Positions 1 to 12,104 are shown, counted from the stretch's first letter. The stretch is DNA of 64,000 nt from Chlamydomonas sphaeroides (GCA_001662425.1 BDDC01000004.1:224572-288571), one strand, 5' to 3'. The notes: generated from the letters alone by a model not told the origin. Translations and numbers: made by a program.

Positions 1-1466
1 GAAGCCTTGGGGCCCAGGCCCCAGCCATGGCTGCTGCAGTTTGTTCGGTGGCCAGCGGCTGTCATGCTGGCGTGTTACATGCGCCGCACACGCCGATGGG
101 GCCCGCGTAACTTGGGGCACAAGCAAGCCACACACACGCGCCCCTTCGCCGCTGCGCTGCGCTACCAGCACGGCAGGACGCCCGCCTCGAGTGGATGGGC
201 CCGTGCAAGCGCTCTCAACATAACGCGGCACAGCGCCACGACAGCGCGCCACCCCTACCCCGCTATCATGGAAGAGACACACACGGCGACACGGGCCTCA
301 GCCAAGGCCGCTGTCGGCGTCGCCGCCTCAATGCTACACCTTGCTACAGCAGCGGCCCTTGAGGCCCAGGCGGTCGCCCCCTCGCGATGCTCGATCCATA
401 TATATATGACATGCCCGGCGCGTCCGCTGCCAGACCACGCCACAGCGACGCACGCCGTAACACATCCACCATGCTCTACCAGTCACTCGGCACGCAGGCC
501 ATGTACATAACAATACACACTCCGTCCCTCCGCCCATGCCACATGCACGGCGCTGTGAGGCGCCACGCAACACTCCACGCCACTCGAAGAATGCAGCGAA
601 GAACACAGCCGCACCCGGCCCGCCCCGAACGGCCACAACCGCGGGCGCGCGGCCTTGCCCCAGGCAGCCGAGGTCCCCGCCACATCAGCCCGTGCCGCAC
701 GGCAGCCGCCGTCCCGTGCTCGCCGTTCCGCCCTCATAGACTGTAGTGGCTGGCATGTAAAGATCCACCTATACACACAGCGCGGCAGCCGACTCCTCAG
801 CAATGCGTCGCGACGCCAGCAGTCGCCGCCGCGATCACGGTGACGCCATGCCAGCCGGTCCGCACGCGAGTCGAGGCCCTGGGGGGCCGCGCACCCCTTT
901 GGGCCGCGCCCAAGGCGCCGCAGCAACGCTGCCGGCACAGCCTGCCTTGATTCTCCCCTGCGTTGCCGGCATGATGCCGAGGGCAGGCCGCGCTGACACA
1001 CGCGCAAAAAAATCACTCTCGCCGCCTAGGCCCGGGCATGACAGGCCCGAGGTGCGCAGGTTGGAGAGTTCTCCCAACGTCAGTCAGGCCGCGCGTCCGT
1101 CGGCGCGAGCACAGCGCAGGGCGCCGCGCTTGATGTTCGGCGGCTGGGTACACACGACTCATGCCACCAGCCAGCGGCGCTCGCTGCGGCGCTCGCAGCG
1201 CATTCCCAACGCAAACACAGCCGCATGGATGCCGGCACGGCAGGGGCGGCCCCGGGCCGAGAGCTCGGCCCTCGGCTCCATCCGTGCCGTCCTGGCCTGT
1301 TCGCAGCCACAAAGGGTTCGCACTGATTCCAACCATCCATCCGTGCATCGCCGGCCCATGCGGTGGCGCGCGGCAAACGACGCGCCACGGAGGCCGCAGC
1401 AACGCAGCGCCGCCGTGGCAGGATTGGCCGGGCCACAGCTGCAACGACCACCGGCCGCAGCCAGCC

Positions 1467-1536
1467 AGCAGCAGCCAGCAGCAGCCAGCAGCAGCCAGCA
1501 GCAGCCAGCAGCAGCCAGCAGCAGCCAGCAGCAGCC
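1467..1536. repeat. 10-bp tandem repeat (gcagccagca)n
   Basis: About seven nearly perfect copies of gcagccagca lie head to tail. Because 10 is not a multiple of 3, all frames through it are low-complexity Gln/Ala/Ser (plus strand) or Leu/Ala/Cys (minus strand), which explains the long shadow frames here. Confidence 0.85.
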
Positions 1537-2658
1537 ACGGGGCCAAACGCCCTGCGGCCCAGACAGCACGGCAGCCACACGACGGCGGGCGGCCGCCCCG
1601 AGCCAGCGCCAGCCGTTCCAGCCGCCACAAGCGGTGGTGGTTCATGCAGGGCGATGCGACCTACCTCCGACCGCCAAGCCTACGCCCAAATATGCACACC
1701 TCCTGCCTGCAGCCTGCACTACCGGTAGGACGCCCCTGACCTCCCGTATCTCAATGTGTCGGGGGTATTCGTGGCAGCGCCGACGCGCTTCTCACACCAC
1801 ACCACGACCGCTCCTCGGCACTGGTAATGCAAATGCGCTCCACAGCGGACCCCAACCGACCACCCCACTGCTATGACTGCATCCCTCTGCCCAGGGCACG
1901 CGACCCAGGGCGCTCTTCGCAAGCTCAGCCCACTCCAGAAGCGGTACCCGCATGATCAAAGAACACGAACACCCGCATGCACACATACACATAGTCCACA
2001 TGGGTTCGCAGCGCACATGTACGTACGCAGCAGAGCTGCCGCAGCGTCGACGAAGTGCGCCCTGAGGGCCGCTACACGGCTTCGTCCGCGGTTCAAGTCG
2101 GGTTGCATTTACGCGCCTCACGGCTTAGTCGCTCCGTGTCCCTCAGCATTCCGTGGCTCCCGGAATGCGGCAGTGGACCGCCGACCTTGCCATCGGGACG
2201 ACGGCGCCGCTGATGTGCCAGCCTGCCTGAGCTCTGCCTCTGCCGCCAGTTGCGCCTTTAGAGATGCCTCCGGGGTCGGGCAAACCCCTCATATGGGCAG
2301 AGGGGCTGTGGCAGCCGGAGGCGGGGCTTCCGGGCGGCCAGGCTCAATCCTGGGGCGCCAATGCCCTGGGCCGGAGGTAAAGCTCCCAGACGGCCACCAC
2401 CGCGAGGGACACTGCATTGGCGATGACGGACACGAGGAAGTTGTACGAGCAACGATGTCAGTCCATGCAATGATAACGAGGCTCCTGCTCCACCTCTGCA
2501 TCGAAGCCCAAGGTCAGCCCTGCACGGACCTGCAATGGCGATGGCGGCCAGAATGGTGAAGGTGCGGCCGCTGATTGTGTCCTCAGCAACGCCCTCCACC
2601 AGTGCAGCCTTTATTTTTTGGATGCACTCAAGAGTCTGCAGAAGCGGCAGCGTGTAGA

Positions 2659-2710
2659 GGGCCGGGTTACGGGGTACAGGGCCGGGTTACTGGATAAGGG
2701 GCCGGGTTAC
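2659..2710. repeat. Three copies of gccgggttac at 20-bp period
   Basis: The decamer gccgggttac recurs at 2661, 2681 and 2701, with partly matching 10-base spacers. It is a short minisatellite of unknown role. Confidence 0.6.
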
Positions 2711-3263
2711 GCAGGGGTAAGGCGCGATACGGTAACATGGAATATGCTCGTCACGTCGCAAAGATATGTAAGGCGCACCTGCATCGCTGGCGTGGTGTTG
2801 TGGCCCCACACGTCCTGCACATGGTAGCGCTCCTCGAGCTCCTGCGAACAAGGAAGGTCCATCGGCAGGTGAGCGTGCGTTCAACTATGCCCAGCCCGCG
2901 AACGCGTATGCCACACCTTGAAATTTTGCGTTGTGGAGGACCCATCGGACGGTGTGCTTATACTGCGGCGTCGCATAAATGCTTGAGACGCCCAGTGCCG
3001 CATACCGTCGATGCTGGGGTCTCGGCCCAGCGATAACGTTAAAGAGTATGCTGTGGGCCAGAGGGAAAGGGCGTTGGCGCATCTACGAGCCTCGCGCGAA
3101 GCGACCCACCGCAGTGGGAACGACCCGGCTCGTTCCAGTGCCAAATGTCTCAGCGAACCTTTCTCTCTCAGGACATTGTATTCTAGAACATCCATGTGCG
3201 GCTCGCTGTGGAGCGCCACAGCGTTAAGAACGGGTTCGCAACTGCACTGTGCTTGCGCACTAT

Positions 3264-3563
3264 CTATATAAGCTTGTAATGAAGTGTAGCACAGTCAGCG
3301 CCTTGCAGTGCTTGTTGGAACGAGGAGGCGGCAAGGTTCACAATCGATGATGAATGTCCGAGTAGCGGTAAGTAGATGTTTGCAGGAAACCCCGCTTGGT
3401 TGAACTTGATAACTGCGTCGCGCGTTCGGTTGGCGCCCAAGCCGAGTGTCCGACGTACGACACCCGCTTGCCGCCCAGCGACAAGCAGCGCGGTGCGTCG
3501 TCCGTTGGATTGATCGAGGTTTTTCAGAAAACGTAGCCAGCATGCCGTGCCGGCATTACTCAA
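3264..3563 (-). pseudogene. Possible transposase helix-turn-helix relic
   Basis: A 99-codon minus-strand frame contains a segment (about residues 19-55) with RRTALLVAGRQAG, then LGLGANRTRDAVIKFNQAGF. The spacing of an alanine/leucine helix, a Gly-containing turn and a T/V...F..aGF recognition helix resembles the first helix-turn-helix of IS630/Tc1-mariner transposases. No DDE catalytic domain could be found downstream on the same strand, so at most this is a fragment. The local base composition is less GC-rich than neighbouring genes. It could equally be a chance frame. Confidence 0.22.
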
Positions 3564-5184
3564 CTAAGGTCGGCACACCGTGAAGTTGGTACCTGTCAGT
3601 GCGCGCCGGCAGGTGGAGCCGGGAGCCGGCGCGCCCTTGCAAGAGTGCTGCATTACATTCGCCGCGTCCGGTGCTGCAAAGTCGCTGAATCAAGGGGTTT
3701 CTTCGTTACTAAAACATCAAACGCCGCCACGTGCAAAGCGCTACAACGTTTTCTTCCACCGCCTGGTTGCGGGCCCGCCACGCAACCACGCCACGTAGCG
3801 GCCCCATGAAGCGCCGCGGAAGTTGACACCATCCTGGCAACACATTACTATATGTTTCGCCGGGCGTCCGGAGCGCCATCCGCGCCGTTGTCGCACACTG
3901 CGCCCGTTGCATCTCGCACGCGGGCCCGATCGTTGCGTCCGTCCAGTCGTCCGACGTGCTACGTCCGTTCTGCCTCGGACGGGGTGGGGTGGGGAGCTGG
4001 TCATCAGCCCGCCCACGTCCTGCACCTCCGCTTGGACCCCCGCCTACCTGCACTCAAGTAATGTAGCACCGGCACCCTGCCAACACCTGCCCCACCCACG
4101 CTCTGCTTGTTGGTTGCTTGCTCCCCGCTTACTACAAGCTAGAACGAAGTCAAAGGTCAACGTGAATGGCCCCCCGCTGGCCCGCCCTGCCCCCTGCTTC
4201 GCCGCACACTGAGGCAGGCGGGCGGCAAAGATTGCGGGGCGCCGTACTATGCCGCGACCCCTACCCCTTGCGCAGTGCCTGCCCCCTCACACCGGCCTCG
4301 GCTCACACCGTTCGCTACTTGTTGCTCGCATGTTGCCATCGGCGCTGGCTCATCACGTCTACGCTACCATTTAATGTGGCGCTACGGCGGGCGTCGCGGC
4401 GCGCAAGACGACGATATTCGGGTAACACAGTACTCAAGGGGCTGGGGGTCTGGGCACTCTGGTGCCGGATACCGTTTTGGGCCAAGTGAGGCGGTTTGGC
4501 GGATGCAGCTGTGGCGGTCAACACCGTCCCATCTGTAAAACCCGTCTTCAGACTGAAAAGCAAGCCCGGTGCTGCAGCTACCCGTCTGCAACCCTGGCCC
4601 GCGGGTGGGCGGCCTCTCGCTGGCCTATAGCCGGCCACGGATGCGCCCAGCGCCAGAGCCACGCAGTTACAGCCCCGACAGCGAAAGGGCGCGCTCCGCC
4701 CTCCTGCGCTCTCCAGGCCGGTAACATACACGGGTGCCTCGCAGCGCCCGCCCCCGGCCTCCAGCAGCGCTGGTGTGTCAACCCCCCAATGGTTGTAATT
4801 GGAAACCCCCCATTAACAACCTCAAAGAGGAGAATGCCCCCATCGGTAAAGGGTGTGAACCCCCATCCTGCCGTTCGTCCTTCCTCTGGGGCCCTCTGGC
4901 CGCCCCAGCCAATCTTGCTACTTCAGCGTGAGACGAGGGCTGAGGCTCAGCTCTGCCGCTTGCCGCGGCCTCCGCCCCAGCTACCGCAGCCCGCATCAGC
5001 CGGCCTCGTCGGTACGTCCACTTGGGACTCCGCATGTTGGTGCCGCTAGCGTCTTACTTGAGAACCAGCGTAGATATCCATGTTCGCTTGTATGTATTGT
5101 GCTGAGTCCCTCGCGTACTTTCGCTATTGAGTTCAATGCACGTGCAACTGCTACGGTGCCCTGGCCCCAGGGCCCTTAACGACC

Positions 5185-8100
5185 TCAGCGGCGGCCGCCC
5201 TTGAAGCTCTGGCCTCGGTGGCCCGGCGGCGGCGGCGGCCCCGGGGGCGGCGGCGGCGGCACCGCGGATACCATTGCTGCCGCCGTCGCTGCCGCCGGCG
5301 GCGCCGGCAGTCGTCGAGACGACGACGGCTGGCGGCGGTACCCCTCGTCGCCGCCGCCGCCACCGCTGCCCGGCCTCGCCACCGCCGCCGGCAGGTACTC
5401 GCCTGCTCTTCCTCCGCCGCCGCCGCCGGGCGACGGCGGCGCCGACGCGTAGCCGTGACCTTGCTCGTAGCCGCCGCCGTACCCGTGGCCGTACCCGTGG
5501 TCATACTGTGGGTTGTTGTACGAGCGCGGGGATCCAGAGGCTGGCGGCGGCCCCGCCGCTGGCGACGCTGAGCCTCGGCGCGACGATGGCGGTCCGTGCC
5601 GTGACGGCGACCGGCCGTACTGAGGTGTGCTGGGACCGTGTCCGTGACTGGCGCCGTAGCCGTGACCGTAACCACCACCATTGGCGTACGGTGTGCCATA
5701 ACCATCGTAGCCGCCATACGGTCCGGGGGCGGGCGGTAAGCCGGGGGCCGGGTGTTGGTGGTGGTGTGGGCCGTTGTGGTATTGGCCGTTGTGGTATGGG
5801 CTGTTGTGGTGTGGGCTGTGATGTTGAGGGCTGTGGTGGTGGGGGCTGTGGCCGGGACTGGACGGGTGGGCTTGGGGGCCGGCGGCAAAGCCGGCGGCGA
5901 GGGGGTTGATGAAGCTGCGTCCGACGCCGGGGGCCCTGCGGCACGCGGGCGCATTAACGGGCGGCATGGTGGTTAGCATGGTGGCATGCTGGCACCCGCG
6001 TTGGGCCGGCGCGATGAGCGTCATGGCGCTGAATGCCCCACACGCCGGCGCGCCTCAGCCGCTTACCCGGCCGACACCTGGGCCAGCAGCTGAGCCATGG
6101 CGGCGCTCGCGTCGGCGCCCGGACCCAGCGGCACCTGCGGCCCGCTGCCGCCGCCGCCGGCCAGGGTGGCGCGACGCGACGCGGCGGCGGCGCCGCCGCC
6201 GCCCGAGCCGCCGTAGCCCCGCTGCGCGCCGCTCTTGCGCTGCCACCAGGTCTGTGGGCAGGGCCGATGTGATGTGGTTGCAGGCATCAGACACGGTCGC
6301 AAGATGCGATGGGTTGGAGTGGGCCATGCAATGGTGTCGGTGTCGATGTCGGTGTCACAGAGCATGGCGCGCCGCTCCCGCGCCACGTCCAGGTCTTGTG
6401 AGGGGAGCGGGGCTGGCGGCAGAGCGCACCAAGTCTCGAGCGGCACGAGCGGCACAAGCGGCTTCTACCAAACCCAGCACCTCGTACATCGCCTCAGCGG
6501 CGTCCGCATATGTGTGATCGCGTGGCTGAGCCCCTGCGCCGTGCCCCGCCTTGCATTGACTCCATCAATACGGCGACGATTCGGCTCCATGGACTCCATC
6601 GACTCAGACAACCCAACAAACGGGGGCTGCACCTGCCTTGAAGAAGCTGCCACGGCCGGACTCGGCGCGCGGCCGCTCGCCGCCGAAGCCGGGCGCCGGC
6701 AGCGGGTACGGCACGAACACGGGGCCGGCCTTGCCGGCCTTGCCGCCGCCGCTGTAGCCTCGCGCCGCGCGCCGCCGCTTGTAGCGCCTGCAGAGGCGGG
6801 GGGAGGTGGCGGCTGAGGCCCCGCGTGCGGCCCTCTGTACACGGCGTGGGCCTGTGATGACGCACGGCGCGCCCCACACCTGTAGCACCAAATGAAGTAG
6901 CAGAGGCTGGCTATGAAGGCCAGCACGCAGATGGTCATGGTGATGCCGCCGCCCATGGGCGTGCCGATCCACAGCAGGAAGCCTGGCGGCGGAGGGGGGA
7001 GGGGTGTGCGGTGTTGGCATGGTGAGCGCGCTGGCTACGGCCCGCTAGGTTAAGGTGACGGCAGATGGCGCCGTCCGACGGCGGAGGTGGGAGGGCAGGC
7101 GAGGAAACGGTGCGGTTGCCGCGCCGGCTCCTGGTGCGGGATGGCGGCGGGCTCTTTGTGGAGTAAGAGTGAGTGGGGATTCACCGAAGAGCGTTGGTAT
7201 CGTGAGCGCGTGGGTGTGGCGGCGGGCTTGTGTGGACGGGGGATGGGGGCAGGGCAGGGCAGCCACAGCCACTGGAGCGGCAGCCCTCGCATCTTGAATT
7301 GATTGAATTGGTACATCGGCGGCCAAGCTCAATAAATTCCACCGACTGGATCGAATGAGAGAGGCGGCTGTGGAAAGGTGCACCGCACAGCACCGGCCGC
7401 CGATGCGCCCTGTTCCACTCTGCTCCATTTCACACTTTGACCCTAGGGACAACACCACCACATGGAGTGCACGCCGCACGCCTCCACCCAGGCCCGAATC
7501 ACTCACCGCGATCCCAGATGCTCTCGCCCTCGCCGCCGCCCGCGTAGGCTGGGTCGTACACGTCTACGGTACGGTTGCCGTACGTTGCGGTGGTGGTGGC
7601 GCGCACACACCAGCGGGGGGCGAGCAGGTTCTGTGTGCATAGAAGGGGAAAAGGCAGAGGGCAGGGGCAGGGAAGCAGGGCGGAACGGCGGGAGCGTGCT
7701 TACGTTTTAGGTACATGCAGGTTGGGCGGTGGCAACCCCGTGGGCCTCGCGCCGTGCCCACTTGCACCCCTGGCTTCTCAGTTGCTGCCGGGCCGTCCAA
7801 TCTGATATCCGCGATGCCCCAGGCGCCCCGGACCAACGTCCGGACCTTCCCACCCCCCGGGGTCGGGGCCGGCCCCCAGACTAAGGCCCCTCTGCTGCCA
7901 GCGCTAGCTCGTCTGCCCCGTGTCTCGCCTCCCAGCGAAGCAGCACCGAATGGCCCCACAGCCGGCCCTGCGATCCCTCCTCTGTGGCGCCCTCCCTTCA
8001 CCCACGCTATAGTCGTTGGCGTAGCCCTGGTCGCAGTCGCAGAAGCAGCGGCCGCCGAGCCGGCCGTGGCCGTTGCAATCGGGCGGCGGAGTGTAGGAGC

Positions 8101-8300
8101 AGTTTCCAAAGGTGTAGACTGTGGAATTCGCCGATGCGTTGCCTACGCCGAGTACGCTGAGCAGCGCTGGCGGCAGCGCCGCAGCGTTGGTGGGCTCTTC
8201 GGCCGGGGCGGGAAGCGCAGCCGTCGCAATGGACATGCTGCGTCGCGAAGTGTCGCCCGGCGCGAGGGTTCCGCAGGCCGAGTTGAGATTGCTAAGCAAA
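5185..8300 (-). CDS. Single-pass membrane protein, EGF-like ectodomain (5' partial)
   Basis: Six exons read in phase: 8300-8006, 7630-7507, 6982-6880, 6787-6637, about 6239-6067 and 5935-5185 (about 531 residues). The first exon here begins after an acceptor, so the true start and any signal peptide lie upstream and were not found. The ectodomain holds an EGF-like core (DCNGHGRLGGRCFCDCDQGY) with NCS/NST/NRT glycosylation sequons. Exon 3 encodes one membrane span (ITMTICVLAFIASLCYFIWC) followed by a stop-transfer run (RRYKRRR). The inside part is Gly/Ser-rich, then turns into His/Pro/Asn repeats and Gly-Tyr-Gly-rich sequence ending in a polyproline block. The 6636-6240 intron appears to use a GC donor. 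A surface receptor or matrix anchor is plausible, but the ligand and function are unknown. It is probably divergent from the DUF971 gene at 9374. Confidence 0.7.
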
Positions 8301-9373
8301 CTGTAAAGGTTTTATATGATCAGCCCGGAAGTGCGTGAGCCGCGAGGAGACGAACGGCCGCTTGTGTCTTGTCCCCGCCGAGTCAAGGGGTCATCAACCG
8401 CATCGTTGCTTGCTGCAGAAGAGCTGGATATGTGCATGCATTTGCAATACCTGGGGCTATGTTTCATGGCCGGGCCAGAAAGTCAATTGCGTCTAGGGTC
8501 ATTGGAAGGCGGGACAGACAGGGATGGGACCGGAATTCCAGGGGTCAACCCCGGAAATGCCGAGCCCTCAGTGCTAATCCGCGGACCTCCGCGGAAATCA
8601 GGACCGCGTTTTTACGCTCTTGGCTGTATAGTTTGCTTTTAAAGCCGATTGTTGTAATTCCTTACGTAGCTAGGCACCACGCCATACGCTTAGGGCACTC
8701 TTCGGATGTGGGAACACGGCAAACGCTGCGCAGGAGGAGGGCTTGGAAATGCCATCCAGCGACTTGCAGCGTTTGCCGAGGCATCCCGTAAGATTGGTTT
8801 AGAATGCAACACCTACGAAGAGCAAACCTTCGCTGGAGCTCGCGGGGCGCGAAAACCCATTGCGGGGGCATGTATCCCCCTGCCCCCCAACCCGCCGCAC
8901 GACCTTTCCCGGCTTCCCCGGCTCGTAAAATTTACTCCCCCAGCCGCTCTACGGCCTCAGACCCTCCCTGTCATACGCATAATGTGTCTGCACCGGGAAA
9001 ATGCGTGTGGAGATGGGCAAGGATGCCACCAATCGATGCTCGGCGGGCACTTGGTGTTAATTCCGCTGCAGCCGGAAACAATACCGGGAACGTCCCGGAA
9101 TAGGGGTCGCCAGGCGGAAATTCCCGGAAATCACCACGGAATTAGGTTGCGGAATGGGCGAACTCCGGTCCCATCCCTGGGGACAGAGTGCCACAACAGC
9201 AGCTCTTTGGTTACCGGCACTGTACAACCCCCTAAAACATGCAGGTGTTATGTATGCTCGCTGCGGCGCGCATCCGCGCGTTGAAGCCTCCATGCTTGCA
9301 GCTTTCCGCGCACGCGCCTGGTGCACCGTTAAGCATATCCACGACATCACAGACCAATTATGCTAAACAAACC
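8301..9373. other. Intergenic stretch between divergent genes
   Basis: It should contain the missing 5' exon(s) of the EGF-like gene on the minus strand and the promoter of the DUF971 gene on the plus strand. No exon could be supported. The stretch has several gga/tcc-rich near-palindromic bits around 8530-8600 and 9080-9150, but no clear TATA box was assigned. Confidence 0.4.
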
Positions 9374-10368
9374 ATGCCATCATCGCCTTCACCCTCGGGC
9401 ACGCCGATCGGCATTAAACTGCGCAAGCGCGAGAAGCGGCTCGAGCTAAGCTATGCCAACGGCGCAATGATATCGCTCCCAGCCGAGCTGCTGCGCGTGT
9501 GCAGCCCCAGTGCCGACACGCGGCGTGTTGGGCCCTCGGGCCGCGTGCGGGTGAGTTCCCCAGCTCCGCCCCTACCTCCGCCTTCCCCGCCAGGACCCCC
9601 CCCCGCTTGTTCCGAACGCGAGACTGGCGCAGCCTATGTATAACGCCATTGCTCACACCAAGTGCCACATTCGCCGTGCCTTGGCTTGCCCTCGCAGGTT
9701 GTGGCGGGGCGGCGTCACGTGGGCATTATGTCGGTGGAGGCTGTCGGCAACTACGCTATCAGGCAAGGTCCCAAGTGCTTATACATCAACGACACTCTGC
9801 ACAGCATACGATCTGCAAAGTGACGCCTATTACCTCAGATGTGCCATTCCCTGCATTGCCCGCGGGGCCCCGGCCCACTCACACTTTTGGCATGTCGCCT
9901 GCCCCCTTCACCCTCAATCACGCCCACCTCGCAAAACCCCATCCCTCTGCACCCTCCCCCCAGGCTCCACTTCGACGACCTCCACTCTGCCGGCATCTAC
10001 ACCTGGGATTACCTGGCGCAGCTGGGAGGGCCGGGCAGGTGCGCACATCATAGGCTGTGCGTTGCGGGGCATATGCCAACACACCTGTGACTTGCGCACA
10101 TTACTGGTGGTGTAAACGCAATTGTCCACACGGATGTGCTTCAGCTTACGTCGGCTACGATCTGGCGTTTGGTTTCCCGTCCAGGTGGCCAGCCATGCGC
10201 GAGTACCTGCGGCTGCTGCGGCGTGAGGGCCTCAGCCGCAACCCCCAGCCGTGGGCTGCGGCGGGGGGCGCGCCCCGAGCCGCCAGCAAGCTAAGCGGCG
10301 GGGCAGCTCTGGGCCGGGCTGGCAGTGGCGGCAGCGGCGACAAGGGCTCCGCCGATGGCGGTGGCTGA
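9374..10368 (+). CDS. DUF971 / GBBH-like N-terminal domain protein
   Basis: Four exons (9374-9550, 9698-9762, 9964-10038, 10185-10368) give a 166-residue protein with no phase conflict. The domain is nearly the whole protein: IKLRKREKRLELSYANG, LPAELLRVCSPSADTRR, HVGIMSVEAVGNYAIR, then the family hallmark LHFDDLHSAGIYTWDYLAQLG. A Gly/Ala/Ser tail follows. Intron 2 starts with GC (AG|gcaagg), and using it is the only way to join NYAIR to LHFDD. DUF971 occurs as stand-alone bacterial proteins, at the N terminus of gamma-butyrobetaine hydroxylases, and at the C terminus of the plant chloroplast Fe-S carrier HCF101, so a metal or Fe-S-linked role is possible but inferred. No clear transit peptide is visible in the short N terminus. 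The start ATG is the only one ahead of the domain in frame. Confidence 0.88.
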
Positions 10369-11608
10369 GGCGGCGCTCCTCACCCATGGGTGACTGAGCT
10401 TTTGGGGCGTCGCACGGCCCACGGGCAGCTGCTGATGCGGACGAGGATGTGGATGCCGCTTCACTGGGAGGGCCTCCGCAGCGACACCCAGCCCGGGGCA
10501 GCGGGAGGGCCCAGGGCAGCAGCGGGCGCCCTGCCTAAAGCCACCGCCACCCGGGGGGGCCACGCTGGCGATGGCGGCTCGGCCGTCGGCCTGGCCAGCT
10601 CGTCTAGCTTACAACCCAGGCTACGCAGCCGTGGTGCTGCCCTTGGCACGTCGTATGACGCGGTCCCAAGCCGGCAGAATGCACAGCGAGGTGAAGCGGC
10701 TGGCGGCCACCGAATCGTAACAACGAACAGCTGGATGCCAGGGTTACATGACCAGCGGAGAACGCTTGCCCATCCCATACACGCGCAGCCACTGCCTGCT
10801 GCAGGAGTCAGCGCAAGCGGGCGGTCGCTGCCACGCATTGCTGCCGCTCGGCCCCACATCCTGGCAGGGGTCGGCGCCCGCACCCCATGGCCCGCTGGTA
10901 TCAAATGAGTCCGGCGGCGGCGGCCCTGAAAGCTCCCCCCCCCTTTGCTACCTTGGCTTCGGATATTCTACTTGCAAGGTCTTGCTGCCTGGCAACAGGT
11001 AGATCTCCTGCCCACTGCTTCGTTCGACATGGTGGCAGTGGCAGTGGTGCACACGTGGTGATCAGAGGAGGGTTTTACTGTTGATAAATGTCCACTTTGG
11101 TGCAACAGTTAGTGGGAGTGCGGCTGACGCCCAGCATGCAAAGGCAGACGTCGACTGGCGACATTTCTGTGTACCCAGACGAAGTGGCAGAAGCGGCAGA
11201 AGCTCAGTGCTAAATTTATTGGTGGCCAGAGACGCTGTGCGCCGCGTACGGTGGAGTGACAATCCAGCACTATGCAATTAGTACCTCAGCCGGGTGGGGT
11301 GGGGTGTGAGCGAGGTGGCCGAGCAAGCTGCCGTGCATGCCAAACGCACCGCTGTCGGCCTGTTTACGCGTGATACGCATACGGCTCTTGCATATCCATC
11401 TGCCTTCATAGTTTCCCAGTCTCAAAGTTCACTTGTAAGCTTGAAATTCAAGCCTCTCTCGTGTCAGTGCACGGTGCACCGCCGCAACACACATTCACCT
11501 CGCACCGCCGGCGGAGGGTCTGCACCGCCGTGAGGGCCTCAGTAGATGTAGGAGGCGCTGACAAGGGGGATCCCCGCTACGGTAAGTGCTCAAGCACCTG
11601 GAATCTGA
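10369..11608. other. No supported gene
   Basis: The stretch after the DUF971 stop has plus-strand frames of up to 172 codons, but these are Ala/Gly/Arg-rich with no recognisable domain. The first part is probably 3' UTR. Nothing else was recognised. Confidence 0.4.
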
Positions 11609-11964
11609 GTGGCACCGCTTTGGCTCCATGGCTTCACGCTGGCAACCTTAACACCCTCCCCATGCGACGCAGGGACTGTGAAGACAACCTGGCAGGCTGT
11701 CGCGGGCAACTGCTGTTGGCCTGGGTTCCATGACGCAGTTTCGGGCGCGTTGTGGCTGCTGGTGCGGGTGCTGCACCGTGAAGCCGTGCGGCTGACTGGC
11801 GGGTGGCCCAAGGACAAGGTGGTGGTGGGCTGGGGATGCGGCAGCGCCGGGTGGAACTCGGTGATAAGCCGCCAGGGCCAGCCGCCTCGCAAGGAGTTCG
11901 TTCGACTGCTGCGCGAGCGGTATGCGCGGCACGTGGTCACCATCAATCAGTGCCGCACCTCCCG
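11609..11964 (+). pseudogene. Possible Fanzor/TnpB-like nuclease C-terminal remnant
   Basis: Within this open frame, 11803-11964 reads PKDKVVVGWGCGSAGWNSVI, then GQPPRKEFVRLLRERY, then VVTINQCRTSR. The order 'VVxWG..., small basic linker, RLL..RY, VV-[V/I]-[D/E]-x-x-RTS' matches the RuvC-II/III to zinc-ribbon junction of eukaryotic Fanzor and green-algal TnpB-like proteins, as I recall that family. The acidic pair normally before RTS is replaced by Asn-Gln, and no zinc-ribbon cysteines follow. A splice-donor-like gt (cgg|gtacga) comes directly after the motif. The upstream RuvC-I and REC parts were not found. I read it as a dead fragment. A chance resemblance, or another DDE/RNase-H-like transposase, is the alternative. 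Confidence 0.35.
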
Positions 11965-12104
11965 GGTACGAAGGGTGTTGGGTGGGTGGTGGCGTATAAA
12001 GTGCATGTCTGCTAGAAAGGGAGCATGAGATGCTCAATTTTGCCAGGCAACGCTAGGCTTAACCGTCTGTCGTGCCACATTGGAGAACTTTCCGGCCACA
12101 GGGG

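Larger units (their letters stand above)
1..5184. other. Gene-poor stretch, no supported gene
   Basis: Open frames exist on both strands, but none combines a sensible start, splice sites and protein-like composition; they look like chance frames in GC-rich DNA. Listed separately are a 10-bp repeat, a 20-bp-period repeat and a weak transposase-like frame. About 2.6-4.1 kb is less GC-rich than its surroundings, which suits old intergenic or mobile-element sequence. The last few hundred bases are probably 3' UTR of the minus-strand gene ending at 5185. Confidence 0.5.

Noticed and set aside
2060..2125. tRNA-like B box (ggttcaagtc) at about 2092
   Set aside because: The flanking bases do not form a 5-bp T-stem, and no matching acceptor, D or anticodon stems could be found.
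5151..5954. Alternative minus-strand frame rich in Thr and Arg over the EGF-like gene tail
   Set aside because: The splice phase from the previous exon (GCC GG|gtaagc) selects the Gly-Tyr/His-Pro frame, which also reads to a stop at 5185.
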